Source: Fictibacillus barbaricus (GTDB lineage Bacteria > Bacillota > Bacilli > Bacillales > Fictibacillaceae). Taken from it: 64,000 nucleotides of DNA. The notes beneath the pieces are model-generated. The model was not told the origin of the DNA. It was given only the letters and a program-made list of their open reading frames with translations, and did not search any database. A program made the translations under genes and the position numbers. Within the stretch, counting starts at the first letter, position 1, and every line of letters begins with the position of its first letter. The stretch is from NCBI RefSeq assembly GCF_014635025.1, contig NZ_BMCE01000002.1, positions 992,001-1,056,000 of the forward strand, written 5' to 3'. Positions 1-7,879 of the stretch are shown piece after piece.

Positions 1-172
1 TTTGGTTTCAGCGATTTAGAAATTAGAAACTGTGATAATAATACTCCTGTCATAACAAAAAGTAAATAACATTTATTTAAAGAATATGTTACTAAAAAAT
101 GGCCCATATTGTTTATAAAGATTAATGAATTCATTTCGTAATGAATAGAGTCGAAAATTAAAGGAGTATACC

Positions 173-304
173 ATGTATAAAGAGCCAAACCCCCTTTTTT
201 CAGATGAATATTTAACACAAGTAGCAGAGGAAATTAACGAGCAGTACGGATTTAACGACGACAAACAAGAACTCCAAAATTCTCAGGAGATTGACAAAAA
301 ATAA
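173..304 (+). CDS. Small acidic hypothetical protein (43 aa)
   Basis: An open frame of 43 codons begins with ATG at 173, eight bases after a strong AAAGGAG ribosome binding site (159-165), and ends with TAA at 302-304 directly at a terminator hairpin. The product is rich in Glu, Asp, Gln and Asn, with no membrane segment or recognisable motif. I do not recognise the family. The good ribosome binding site plus an abutting terminator make a real gene more likely than chance. It runs convergently to modB. Confidence 0.6.
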   Translation: MYKEPNPLFSDEYLTQVAEEINEQYGFNDDKQELQNSQEIDKK

Positions 305-330
305 AAGACCCCGTGAGCGGGATCTTTTTC
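304..330. terminator. Bidirectional terminator between small ORF and modB
   Basis: AAAGACCCCG and CGGGATCTTT form a stem with a TGAG loop, with a T run on the plus side and a matching run on the minus side. It sits between two convergent genes and probably serves both. Confidence 0.75.
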
Positions 331-356
331 TACTTTCCTTAAGCGTATCTCATCAT

Positions 357-1016
357 TCAAGCTTTTACCCGGTTAACAGCCATCAACATCAGAAAGGAAA
401 TACCAACAACACATGCAACCCAAAGCCAGGCAAGATCCATATTCCCTGAATCCATTGCCATGTAGATGGCAGTCGAGACAGTCTGTGTTTTACCTGGTAT
501 GTTCCCGGCAAACATTAAGGTTGCGCCGAACTCCCCTAACGCTCGTGCAAAACTTAAAATTGCACCAGAAATTAGTGCCCTTAGAGCTAGAGGAATAGAG
601 ATTCGGAGCAATACTTGAAATTCATTCCCTCCGTCCACTCGAGCTGCATTTTCGATGTCTCCATCAATTGATTCAAAACCTGCCTTTGCAGACTGATACA
701 TAAGGGGAAACGCGACGACGGCAGAAGCGATCACAGCTGCCCACCACGTGAACATGATCGGCTGGTTAAAAAGCCATTCAATCAGTTGTCCGCCTGGGCC
801 GTTTCTTCCAAAAAGTACGATCAATAAGAACCCCACTACAGTTGGCGGGAGCACTAACGGAAGCAGAAAAGCCGTTTCCAAGATGGATTTTCCCTTGAAT
901 TTCCGATCAGCCATCACTCGTCCTAAAAATAACCCTGTAAGAATAACTAGGATTGCCGCAACCAACGCAATGCCAAGTGACAGTTTTACAGGTGACCAAA
1001 ATTCTGCACCCATCAA
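357..1016 (-). CDS. modB: Molybdate ABC transporter permease ModB
   Basis: Inner-membrane permease of the molybdate uptake ABC transporter (219 aa, usual length for ModB). About five or six hydrophobic segments are visible, and the cytoplasmic EAA loop lies near residues 120-145, ending in the FARALGEFGA signature typical of ModB. The frame opens with TTG followed at once by ATG (1011-1013), directly after the modA stop, so translation is probably coupled to modA. No modC ATPase gene follows: the next feature is a terminator and a convergent small ORF. The ATPase must therefore be encoded elsewhere or be shared with another transporter. The function call rests on family signatures. Confidence 0.93.
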   Translation of the reverse strand: MMGAEFWSPVKLSLGIALVAAILVILTGLFLGRVMADRKFKGKSILETAFLLPLVLPPTVVGFLLIVLFGRNGPGGQLIEWLFNQPIMFTWWAAVIASAVVAFPLMYQSAKAGFESIDGDIENAARVDGGNEFQVLLRISIPLALRALISGAILSFARALGEFGATLMFAGNIPGKTQTVSTAIYMAMDSGNMDLAWLWVACVVGISFLMLMAVNRVKA

Positions 1017-1796
1017 TTAATTGACCGTGCTAAATCCATACTCTTTAAAGATCTGCAGGATTTCTTTCTCTTGAAGGTAGTCATAGAACAGCATAGCTTC
1101 TTTTTGGTGTGGACTTTTTTTAACCACACCTACTGGATAAACAATAGGAGAATGCTTGTTTTCGTCAGCGGTTGCTGCCACTTTTACTTTTTTAGAAGTC
1201 ATGGCGTCTGTTTTATAAACGATACCTGCGTCCACGTTCCCCGTCTCTACATATGTAAGAACCTGCCGAACATCTTTCGCATAAACCACTTTCTCATCAA
1301 CCTCATTCCATAACCTCAAGTTTTCTAGTGTTTCCTTTGCATATTTTCCTGCTGGAACAGATTCAGGCGTTCCTATAGAGAACTTTTCAATCTTCGCTAA
1401 ATCATTAAACCCTTTTACATCTGAATGACTTGCCACGATTAAAACGAGCTCATTTCGAACAAGGTCTGTCCCATTTTTTTTATGGATCAAACCATCTTTA
1501 ACAAGCTTGTCATATTTATCTTCTGCCGCAGAGAAAAAGAGATCTACCGGCGCTCCCTGTGAGATTTGCTGCTGCAAGGCACCTGACGCCCCATAGTTAT
1601 ATGTAATCTTTATGTTGGGATGTTTCTTTTCAAAGTCTGCCGCTATTTCTTTTAATGCATCCTGTAAACTGGCTGCGGCCGAGATCGTGAGCTCTACCTT
1701 CTCTGTGGATCCAGAAACATCCTGCTTCTTTTCGGTTTGCCCGCACCCTATCAGGATCAACAGCATACTAAAAAAGATCAAATACCATTTTTTCAA
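1017..1796 (-). CDS. modA: Molybdate-binding lipoprotein ModA
   Basis: Extracellular solute-binding lipoprotein that captures molybdate (or tungstate) and delivers it to ModB (259 aa). An N-terminal signal peptide ends in the lipobox LIGC. ModA hallmarks follow: AAASLQDAL near residue 42, NYGASGAL near 67 and GAPVDLFFSA near 80. The start is TTG at 1794-1796 preceded by GAAGGAAG. The gene is immediately followed by modB with no gap, so the two form an operon. Upstream is a 21-bp tandem repeat array rather than a conventional long leader. Confidence 0.93.
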   Translation of the reverse strand: MKKWYLIFFSMLLILIGCGQTEKKQDVSGSTEKVELTISAAASLQDALKEIAADFEKKHPNIKITYNYGASGALQQQISQGAPVDLFFSAAEDKYDKLVKDGLIHKKNGTDLVRNELVLIVASHSDVKGFNDLAKIEKFSIGTPESVPAGKYAKETLENLRLWNEVDEKVVYAKDVRQVLTYVETGNVDAGIVYKTDAMTSKKVKVAATADENKHSPIVYPVGVVKKSPHQKEAMLFYDYLQEKEILQIFKEYGFSTVN

Positions 1797-1930
1797 GGTG
1801 ATTTCTTCCTTCCCGCTTTAAAACTGATTACTTACGATTATAGCAAAACATTACCCGAAAGCCTTTATATTGGAGTTAGAGTATTTTTTCGCAGTTTTAG
1901 TAAGCATTCAAGAAACAAAGCCCCATAATT

Positions 1931-2035
1931 CAGCGAAAATATAAGAAATTCCGGCGAGTTTTAGCATTAATTCAGCGAGTTTGCGCATTAATTCGGCGAG
2001 TTTTAGCCAAATATCAGCGAATCTGCAATTTTCGA
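1931..2035. repeat. Tandem array of five degenerate 21-bp units
   Basis: The hexamer cagcga or cggcga recurs at 1931, 1952, 1973, 1994 and 2015, an exact 21-bp period. Unit bodies such as gttttagcattaatt are partly conserved, and units 1, 3, 5 (cagcga) alternate with units 2, 4 (cggcga). It occupies most of the 324-bp gap between modA and metQ (1797-2120). The two genes share the minus strand, so it lies upstream of modA and downstream of metQ. No function is known to me. Confidence 0.75.
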
Positions 2036-2069
2036 CAAACTCGCATCATCCTCCTTCACATCTCAAATG

Positions 2070-2113
2070 AAAAAAGCCACCATAAAGGTACAATAACCTT
2101 TATGATAGCTTCC
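2070..2113 (-). terminator. Terminator of metQ
   Basis: A long stem (AAGCTATCATAAAGGTT against TACCTTTATGGTGGCTT) with an ATTG loop is followed on the minus strand by a T run at 2070-2075. Confidence 0.8.
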
Positions 2114-2120
2114 TTTATTT

Positions 2121-2939
2121 TTACTCCGTTACAGCAAGCACAGAGCCTTTGTATTCCTTGTCGATAAAGTCTGTGATCTCTTTAGAGTGAAGGACTTCTA
2201 GCAGTGTTTTGATCGCTTTCTTGTCTTTGTCCCCTTCACGAACCGTGATGATGTTTGCAAATGGAGATTCAGATCCTTCAAGTGCAATGGAATCTTCTTT
2301 TGGATTAAGGTCTGCATCGATCGCAAAGTTTGTGTTGATTACGATCGCGTCACCTTCATCATGCTCATACGCTTTTGTTAAAAGACCTGGGTCGATATCT
2401 GCAATAAACTCTAGGTTCTTCGGATTCTCAACAATGTCACTAAGCTGGGCTTCATATCCTTTTCCTTCTTTAAGCTTAATCAATCCTTCTGCTTCAAAGA
2501 TCGAAAGAATGCGTCCATGCTCGGCAACAGAATTGCTTAAGATTATTTTTGCGCCCTCCGGCAGATCTTTTAATGATTTATGTCTCTTAGAATAAACGCC
2601 CATCGGCTCGAGGTGAACTGCCCCTGCGTTTTCAAATTTGTACTTCGGGTTATCCTTTACCTGCTGTGTTAAATATGGGATGTGCTGAAAGTAGTTCGCA
2701 TCGATTTCTTTTTCGTACAATGATTTATTCGGTAAGATATAATCTTGGAATGTTACAATCTCAAGGTCAATACCTTTTTCCTTTAGTATTGGTTTTGCTT
2801 CTTCTAAGATTTCAGCATGCGGTACGTTTGACGCACCTACTGTTAATTTCTCCGTCTTCTCTTCACCGCTTGTTGATCCACAAGCTGCTAGAACAAATAC
2901 GGCCAAACTTGCTAAAAGCACTTGAATTAATCTCTTCAT
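2121..2939 (-). CDS. metQ: Methionine-binding lipoprotein MetQ
   Basis: Substrate-binding lipoprotein of a MetNIQ-type methionine ABC transporter (272 aa). The signal peptide ends with VLAAC, giving a lipidated Cys. The NlpA-type lipoprotein fold is indicated by VGASNVPHAEIL near residue 35, PNKSLYEKEIDANYFQHIPYL near 70 and later conserved DIDPGLL. The start is ATG at 2937-2939 with AGGGGAT upstream. A SAM-I riboswitch and its terminator lie directly upstream, so expression should rise when SAM is low. No metN or metI is adjacent, which makes this an orphan binding protein. It probably feeds a transporter encoded elsewhere. Confidence 0.93.
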   Translation of the reverse strand: MKRLIQVLLASLAVFVLAACGSTSGEEKTEKLTVGASNVPHAEILEEAKPILKEKGIDLEIVTFQDYILPNKSLYEKEIDANYFQHIPYLTQQVKDNPKYKFENAGAVHLEPMGVYSKRHKSLKDLPEGAKIILSNSVAEHGRILSIFEAEGLIKLKEGKGYEAQLSDIVENPKNLEFIADIDPGLLTKAYEHDEGDAIVINTNFAIDADLNPKEDSIALEGSESPFANIITVREGDKDKKAIKTLLEVLHSKEITDFIDKEYKGSVLAVTE

Positions 2940-3002
2940 CTCATAATCCCCTATCCTTTATTTTCTCTGTGGTTTGATAAGAACTCTACAAGAGGCAGAA
3001 TG

Positions 3003-3180
3003 CAAAAAAACCTTCTGAACTCATGAAGAGACAGAAGGTTTCCGAAATAGATCCGTTTCTCCTCTCATCTCTCAGCGTTCGCTGTTAGATTTAGCACCGT
3101 TTCCATACTGGCTGTTCAGTACGAATGGTTGCCGGGCTTCATAGGGCTAATTCCCTCCACCTGCTCTTAATAAGAGTATT
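3003..3180 (-). promoter_or_regulatory. SAM-I (S-box) riboswitch upstream of metQ
   Basis: Read on the minus strand, the aptamer begins at about 3178 with CTCTTATTAAGAGC, followed by GGTGGAGGGA, the GCCCTATGAAGCCCGGCAACC core and the closing ATGAGAG arm near 3065. A terminator stem (AAACCTTCTG against CAGAAGGTTT, with a T run) lies at 3004-3042. High SAM should stabilise the aptamer and leave the terminator free, switching metQ off. Confidence 0.96.
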
Positions 3181-3199
3181 CATATCAAATTACTTTGTA

Positions 3200-3227
3200 T
3201 TATTACAGGAATTTCATTTAAAGTCAA
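3200..3227 (-). promoter_or_regulatory. Putative sigma-A promoter for the metQ riboswitch transcript
   Basis: TTGACT (3222-3227) and TAATAA (3200-3205) on the minus strand are separated by 16 bases and sit about 20 bases before the aptamer. The -35 box overlaps the last codons of the upstream hydrolase gene. Confidence 0.5.
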
Positions 3228-4042
3228 ACACTTTTTTTCAAATTTTTCTGAACTTGAGGAGCCGCATACTCTATAAGCCATTCCGATGTTGCGTCAATCA
3301 GCTGCTTAAAGTGCTGAATGGATGAATACGTATGGTTCGCTCCTTCCACTAGAACCATATCCGTTGACCCTTCTGGACGTACTCTTGCGTGATCAAAATA
3401 TTCATAACAATAGTCAGATGAAATCACATGATCACCTGTTCCATGGATAAAGAGTGCGTTACCTCTGAACGTATCCCAAACATGGATCGGAGAATACGGT
3501 TTTAGCGAGATTAGAAAGTTTTCCGTAATCTCATAACCTAGATGATCGATAACACCAACTGAACCTGGATGATTTTCGTCATACCCAACAATTTCAGAAA
3601 TATCTTCATAAGGATCACCAACGGCTGACCAGAGCACAACATTCCGTATACGATGATCAACAGCAGCTGTACTAGCAGCAACGGCCCCGCCTAAGCTATG
3701 GCCGATAAGTGTTACTTGATCAGGGTCAATGTTTTGAAGTTTACTGCCAAACGAGATCACATGCTTCGTTTGATCGATAAAACACGCAAATTCATTATCG
3801 CCATATGATCCATCACTCTCACCGCAACCCGCATAATCGAATCGCAAGACGGCAAAACCGAGCTTCGCTAATTCCTGTGCCGTTTTTACAAATAAACGAT
3901 CAACGCCTATTCGTGTACTTGTAAACCCGTGGCAGATGATAACGAGCGGATATCGTTCACCACCAAGACCAGGTGATGATGGGTAATGAACGGTATAGGC
4001 AAGCTTCTTCCCTTTCCAGCGTAAACAATCACCATTTTCCAT
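3224..4042 (-). CDS. Alpha/beta hydrolase under SAM-I riboswitch control
   Basis: Cytoplasmic serine hydrolase of the alpha/beta fold (272 aa). Visible are CHGFTSTR (oxyanion region, near residue 38), the nucleophile elbow GHSLGG (near 115), a late acid region HGTGDHVI and the catalytic His in EGANHTY. The start ATG at 4040-4042 follows GAAAGGAGATC. A second S-box riboswitch with its own promoter drives it, so it is probably active in sulfur amino-acid metabolism or salvage. The substrate cannot be read from the sequence: thioesters, acyl-homoserines or a methionine-derived ester are all possible. It resembles general serine aminopeptidase S33-type hydrolases. Confidence 0.85.
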   Translation of the reverse strand: MENGDCLRWKGKKLAYTVHYPSSPGLGGERYPLVIICHGFTSTRIGVDRLFVKTAQELAKLGFAVLRFDYAGCGESDGSYGDNEFACFIDQTKHVISFGSKLQNIDPDQVTLIGHSLGGAVAASTAAVDHRIRNVVLWSAVGDPYEDISEIVGYDENHPGSVGVIDHLGYEITENFLISLKPYSPIHVWDTFRGNALFIHGTGDHVISSDYCYEYFDHARVRPEGSTDMVLVEGANHTYSSIQHFKQLIDATSEWLIEYAAPQVQKNLKKSV

Positions 4043-4070
4043 GCGACCGATCTCCTTTCACTTTTTTTAA

Positions 4071-4246
4071 AAACAAAAAAACCGCGTTCCTGAGAGAACA
4101 CGGTTTATACCTAATAGAATCCGTCCATCCTCTCATCTTTCAGCATAAGCTGTTAGATTTAGCACCGTTTTCACACTGACTGTTCAGCATGAATGGTTGC
4201 CGGGCTTCATCGGGCTAATTCCCTCCGCCTGCTCTTAATAAGAGTT
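4071..4246 (-). promoter_or_regulatory. SAM-I (S-box) riboswitch upstream of the alpha/beta hydrolase
   Basis: It has the same organisation as the metQ leader: CTCTTATTAAGAGC at about 4243-4230, the GAAGCCCGGCAACC core, and the ATGAGAG closing arm near 4130. A terminator follows at 4071-4106 (AAACCGTGTT against AACGCGGTTT plus T run). The aptamer half is nearly identical to that of the metQ copy, while the terminator stem differs. Confidence 0.96.
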
Positions 4247-4264
4247 TTTATTAAATTACAAACA

Positions 4265-4293
4265 ATCATAGTCTACTAGAAATAAGATGTCAA
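4265..4293 (-). promoter_or_regulatory. Sigma-A promoter for the hydrolase riboswitch
   Basis: Perfect TTGACA (4288-4293) and TATGAT (4265-4270) are spaced 17 bases apart on the minus strand. The expected start site lies a few bases before the S-box aptamer. Confidence 0.75.
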
Positions 4294-4337
4294 CGAAAAA
4301 GTCAGAAAACAAGAACAGGAACGATAATTATCTCATT

Positions 4338-4658
4338 TTAGAAAAAGTAATCTCTCTCTACTTTACTGATCCTTACTCCAAAATTCCGGTACCACTCTTT
4401 TTTCCCCTTATCCTGTGCAATCTGGTGGGCTGCATTCTCTTTCCAAGATTGAATAGCATCTAAAGAATCCCAATACGATACCGTTATTCCGAGATTAGAG
4501 TCCCGAGCACTTTCCACACCCAGAAAACCTTTCTGTTGTGAGGCTAGCTGCACCATTTTCTCGGCCATCTGTCCGTAGCCCTGATCGACTTCGGTGCGTG
4601 TTGATGTAAAAACAACCGCATAATAAGGTGGTTTTGGTGTTTTAGATATATGGCTCAC
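4338..4658 (-). CDS. Antibiotic biosynthesis monooxygenase (ABM) domain protein
   Basis: Small dimeric ABM-fold protein of about 106 aa. The sequence runs YYAVVFTS, a region around MVQLASQQKGFLGVES, and the YWDSLDAIQSWKEN block typical of YgiN/heme-oxygenase-like ABM proteins. GTG at 4658 is chosen because AGAGGGG lies just upstream and the start then falls beyond the end of the preceding methyltransferase gene. A longer frame opens with TTG at 4694 but lacks a ribosome binding site. It probably shares an operon with the methyltransferase and yunD. The substrate is unknown. Confidence 0.75.
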   Translation of the reverse strand: MSHISKTPKPPYYAVVFTSTRTEVDQGYGQMAEKMVQLASQQKGFLGVESARDSNLGITVSYWDSLDAIQSWKENAAHQIAQDKGKKEWYRNFGVRISKVERDYFF

Positions 4659-4674
4659 TTCGTATCCCCTCTTT

Positions 4675-5271
4675 CTAAATCCTGTCTCTTTCAAGAATTA
4701 TCTCTTCTGTCTTTTTATGTTTAATGGCATCCACGATCAGTGAGGGAAACTTGATACGTTCTCCCTGATTTCTAGGGTCATATCGTTTGGAACGAAAAAT
4801 AACACCGTCTTTTCCGTCCCATTCGTTTTGATGGAAGCTGCCTGATACATCACAGTACTCGAGCAGTTCCACTTGAAACCCAGCTGTCTCAAACATCTTA
4901 CTTAATGTTTTATAAGTATGAACGATCTTATGGCTTACAGCTGGATGGTCTTTTGGCCCGGGTCCTCCAATCTGTACCATTTCTTGATATGCTTCATCAG
5001 GAAAGTATCCATCAGGGACGGCACAGCGAATATATCCTCCAGGCTTCAGGAACGCATAACAAATCTTCGCGGCTGTTTGTCCTTCTTCGTAAGTAAGATG
5101 CTCCCACACATGTTCAGCAAGAATCGCTGATACTGACTCGGGTTCAAATTTCTCTTCCCACTCTTCTTTATTCAGCAGATTCAGTTCCTCTTCCTGCGTG
5201 TGAAGCCAGCCTGGGTTGTTATAATATTCACCAGCTCCGATTACCAGTTTAATGTCTTGTTGAGTCTTCAT
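4675..5271 (-). CDS. SAM-dependent methyltransferase, class I
   Basis: Predicted cytoplasmic methyltransferase (198 aa). It has a degenerate motif I region (KLVIGAGEYYNNPGW, residues about 8-22) and the block ILAEHVWEHLTYEEG. It also has the FLKPGGYIRCAVPDG strand, typical of the Methyltransf_11-like fold in which the last strands are well conserved. Its start (5271) lies two bases after the yunD stop (5274), so it is translationally coupled. The methyl acceptor is unknown. Confidence 0.75.
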   Translation of the reverse strand: MKTQQDIKLVIGAGEYYNNPGWLHTQEEELNLLNKEEWEEKFEPESVSAILAEHVWEHLTYEEGQTAAKICYAFLKPGGYIRCAVPDGYFPDEAYQEMVQIGGPGPKDHPAVSHKIVHTYKTLSKMFETAGFQVELLEYCDVSGSFHQNEWDGKDGVIFRSKRYDPRNQGERIKFPSLIVDAIKHKKTEEIILERDRI

Positions 5272-5273
5272 TT

Positions 5274-6674
5274 TTATCCCCTCGTTACAAAAGGCTGGTT
5301 TTGTTGTTCTAAGAATCTTGTAACAAAAGCACGTTCTACGAATTCTGGTTTGTTAGCATAGATTTTAATCACTTCTTTTATTTCTTCTGCTCGGTATTTT
5401 TCATTTTTGTTGTTGGCGAGTGAAGGATACCCTGAGCCACGTTGAAGGTAATCAGACGTTGCTACTGTATACCATTTTTCATCTTCTAAAAGTGTACTGC
5501 CAATACTTATTTCTATAACACTGCTGCCATCATGAACCACTTTTGCTCCTGATACATGCAGCCCGCCAACATACTTTCCTCTAAAACCGGGTCCCTTCCC
5601 GTCTAACAAACAGTGCTGTACATCCAGAGACTGTTCGACCGCTTCTTTTATGTATTTTCCTTGGAGCTCGAACGACGTAGGGTTTAATGGCGACGGGCAG
5701 ACTTCAATCAATTTTTTATCAGAAACATAGTGAAAGATGCCAGCATTAGCGATTCCGCTGTTGATCAGACCGATGTCACAGTTCAGCATGTCTCTTAGTC
5801 CATCTGCAATCAAATTCGTGAGGGGATTCTCTCCGATCACGTCATGCCATAAAGGTTGCTCGATATGATAGAGTGGCTTCTTCAGCACCTCGATCGCCTT
5901 ATATTTATTTACTTTTAAAATCGCTGCGATCTCTTCATCACTTGCAGCATTCTTGGTTGGATAAACACCAGAGCTAATAAGCTTCTTACTCTTCCCATCC
6001 ACATCTAGCTCCAACACCCCAATATACTCACCATAGTTTCCAGCACTTACGATGAACGTGTCATTGACCGTCTTTGCTTCTGTAAAAAGCTGATGGTCGT
6101 GTGATGAGACAATCACATCTATTCCCGCCATCTCTTTAGCAAGGTCGATGTCAGCAACTGTGCCAACGTGGTTCAGCAAGATGCACAGATCATAATTCCC
6201 TGCATGTCTCTCAATCTCCTCAGAAATCGAGATCATGTAGTTTTCATTATGTAACCCGAGCCCTTCGTTAAATTCACCCATGTCAGGCGAGGCACCCGTG
6301 ATCAGGATTCGGAGACCGTTTTTATCCAATAGGATACTAGAAAGGACTCCACTAATATTCGTCCTGTCTTGCTTAAAAAGGTTGCTGCTGATAAAAGGAA
6401 CAGAGCTATGAGTGGCCATGTGTTCAAGCGTATTCACCCCATTAAACATCTCGTTGTTTCCTATCGTCAACGCATCATACCCTACAGCTTCCAACAACTC
6501 TACTGCTGCCAGTCCTCTTGTCCCTTGCAGTTCGATGCTTTTAAAATCAGCAAAATCTCCCGCTTCTAAAAGAATAGTATATTCATCTTTATGCTGTTTG
6601 ATCAGGGTGGCTGCTCTCGTAAAATTATCAAAATTACTGTGAAGATCATTGGTATGTATGATTTTAAGTTTCAT
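5274..6674 (-). CDS. yunD: YunD-like 5'-nucleotidase / cyclic phosphodiesterase family protein
   Basis: Two-domain nucleotidase of 466 aa. The N-terminal calcineurin-like phosphoesterase carries HTNDLHSN (residues 7-14), GDFADF, GNNEMF, NHVG and SSHDHQ, which are the metal ligands of the UshA superfamily. The C-terminal 5_nucleotid_C domain follows (NPLTNLIADGLRD, about residue 280, to TSDYLQRGSGYP). There is no signal peptide, which matches cytoplasmic B. subtilis YunD. ATG at 6672-6674 is preferred over the longer frame because GGGGGA lies directly upstream. It heads a three-gene unit with the methyltransferase and ABM protein. Confidence 0.88.
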   Translation of the reverse strand: MKLKIIHTNDLHSNFDNFTRAATLIKQHKDEYTILLEAGDFADFKSIELQGTRGLAAVELLEAVGYDALTIGNNEMFNGVNTLEHMATHSSVPFISSNLFKQDRTNISGVLSSILLDKNGLRILITGASPDMGEFNEGLGLHNENYMISISEEIERHAGNYDLCILLNHVGTVADIDLAKEMAGIDVIVSSHDHQLFTEAKTVNDTFIVSAGNYGEYIGVLELDVDGKSKKLISSGVYPTKNAASDEEIAAILKVNKYKAIEVLKKPLYHIEQPLWHDVIGENPLTNLIADGLRDMLNCDIGLINSGIANAGIFHYVSDKKLIEVCPSPLNPTSFELQGKYIKEAVEQSLDVQHCLLDGKGPGFRGKYVGGLHVSGAKVVHDGSSVIEISIGSTLLEDEKWYTVATSDYLQRGSGYPSLANNKNEKYRAEEIKEVIKIYANKPEFVERAFVTRFLEQQNQPFVTRG

Positions 6675-6775
6675 AGTTTCCCCCACATTAGGAATAATTG
6701 TTAATTCTATCTTTACAAATAATGGTATCATAAAAGGGTGTATTTGCATTCATAAAACGTATGCGGAGGAATGGA

Positions 6776-7321
6776 ATGTCTTACAAAGATAACGATTTGA
6801 TGATTCGACCGATTACAGAAGAAGATCTGCCAAAGCTATGGGAACTCATCTACAAAGAAGAATCACCTGAGTGGAAAAAGTGGGATGCCCCATACTTTGA
6901 GCACAAACATGTTCCTTTTGATGAATTTATTTCGAACAAAGCAAATTACGTGAATCAAGACAAACGCTGGGCCATAGAAGTTAATGGAGAACTGATCGGA
7001 ACGGTAAGCTACTATTGGGAGCATCAGCCATCCAACTGGATGGAAATAGGAATCGGCATCTATAGCCCGAAGTACTGGAGCGGCGGTTACGGTACACGAG
7101 CGATTCGTCTTTGGATCAGCCACTTGTTCAACACGAAGCCGTTAGTCCGTGTCGGTTACACTACATGGTCAGGCAACGAACGCATGATAAAGGTTGGAGA
7201 AAAGTTAGGCATGACAATGGAAGCCCGCCTCAGAAAATGCCGCTATTACAACGGGGAATACTATGATTCTATTCGAATGGGCCTCCTTCGCGATGAGTGG
7301 GAAGAGTGGTGTGCTATTTGA
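6776..7321 (+). CDS. GNAT N-acetyltransferase (RimJ/RimL type)
   Basis: Acetyl-CoA-dependent acetyltransferase (181 aa). It opens with LMIRPITEEDLPKLW, has a central beta region WMEIGIGIYSP, the acetyl-CoA pyrophosphate loop YWSGGYGTRA and the late NERMIKVGEKLGM helix typical of the RimJ/RimL group. The start at ATG 6776 follows GGAGGA at 6765-6770. An earlier in-frame ATG at 6761 precedes that ribosome binding site and is unlikely. The gene is divergent from yunD. The substrate is unknown. Confidence 0.85.
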   Translation: MSYKDNDLMIRPITEEDLPKLWELIYKEESPEWKKWDAPYFEHKHVPFDEFISNKANYVNQDKRWAIEVNGELIGTVSYYWEHQPSNWMEIGIGIYSPKYWSGGYGTRAIRLWISHLFNTKPLVRVGYTTWSGNERMIKVGEKLGMTMEARLRKCRYYNGEYYDSIRMGLLRDEWEEWCAI

Positions 7322-7372
7322 TCTTGTGGGGTGAAGAACTTACAGATTTAAAAACAGCTAGAGATTCTAAAC

Positions 7373-7415
7373 AAAACTAAATCAATGAGTGAACATGACT
7401 CATAATTTTAGTTTT
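7373..7415 (+). terminator. Hairpin after the GNAT gene
   Basis: A long imperfect stem pairs AAAACTAAAT...ATGAGT with ACTCAT...ATTTTAGTTTT around a GAACATG loop, about 50 bases after the GNAT stop. The T tract is interrupted. Confidence 0.5.
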
Positions 7416-7444
7416 CTGATGCCTTTCTTCCGTAACCACCTCAC

Positions 7445-7475
7445 AAAAAAGGACGCCTCCCCACGAGTTGCGTCC
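7445..7475 (-). terminator. Terminator of the small HNH-repeat gene
   Basis: GGACGC and GCGTCC (7451-7475) form a stem, and on the minus strand the right arm is followed by TTTTTT (7445-7450). Confidence 0.7.
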
Positions 7476-7511
7476 ATTTTTATTGCGTTATATATATTCT
7501 TTGATGGAAAA

Positions 7512-7685
7512 TTAACTCGTCATACTTCTCTCGATCGCATCATCCCAACTTGGGAAATAGTGAAGTGCATGTCTCATTAGCTGAGGATGTGTTTTTTTTA
7601 CCGTTTTTTTGTTAAGGTTTGTACCCCTGGCACTCAAGTTTCGAATCTCGACAATTACCTCTTCAGAACTCATATTGACTTCCAT
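7512..7685 (-). CDS. Small homing-endonuclease-associated-repeat protein (57 aa)
   Basis: This short frame has ATG at 7683-7685 with a near-perfect AAAGGAGG upstream and its own terminator. The 57-aa product contains one copy of a unit like the homing endonuclease associated repeat (HNH_repeat): IRNLSARGTNLNKK, then THPQLMRHALHYFPSWDDAIE. These repeats are usually strung together in DNA-binding proteins or attached to HNH nucleases. Here a single unit stands alone with no nuclease, so a small DNA-binding protein is possible. The family assignment comes from motif memory, not from a search. Confidence 0.7.
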   Translation of the reverse strand: MEVNMSSEEVIVEIRNLSARGTNLNKKTVKKTHPQLMRHALHYFPSWDDAIERSMTS

Positions 7686-7836
7686 GATAAGCCTCCTTTC
7701 TTAACTTGTTATCAATCCTTTACACATTTAGGAATGTTTAAACCAAATAAATTATAAAGTTAGGTTTAATTTTATTTCATCATTTATAAAGCATCTATTA
7801 TAAAAGCACCCAAAGTTTACAGTATTTTACAATATT

Positions 7837-7870
7837 AAAACGCCTGATCAACTTCACATCAGGCGCTTTT
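7837..7870 (-). terminator. Terminator of comK
   Basis: GCGCCTGAT and ATCAGGCGT form a stem, with T-rich flanks on both sides. It directly follows the comK stop. Confidence 0.75.
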
Positions 7871-7879
7871 TACAAATTT

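Noticed and set aside
2209-2595. 128-codon open frame on the plus strand inside metQ
   Set aside because: It lies antisense to a clear metQ gene, has no ribosome binding site and its composition mirrors the coding strand. The same holds for most other long antisense frames in the window.
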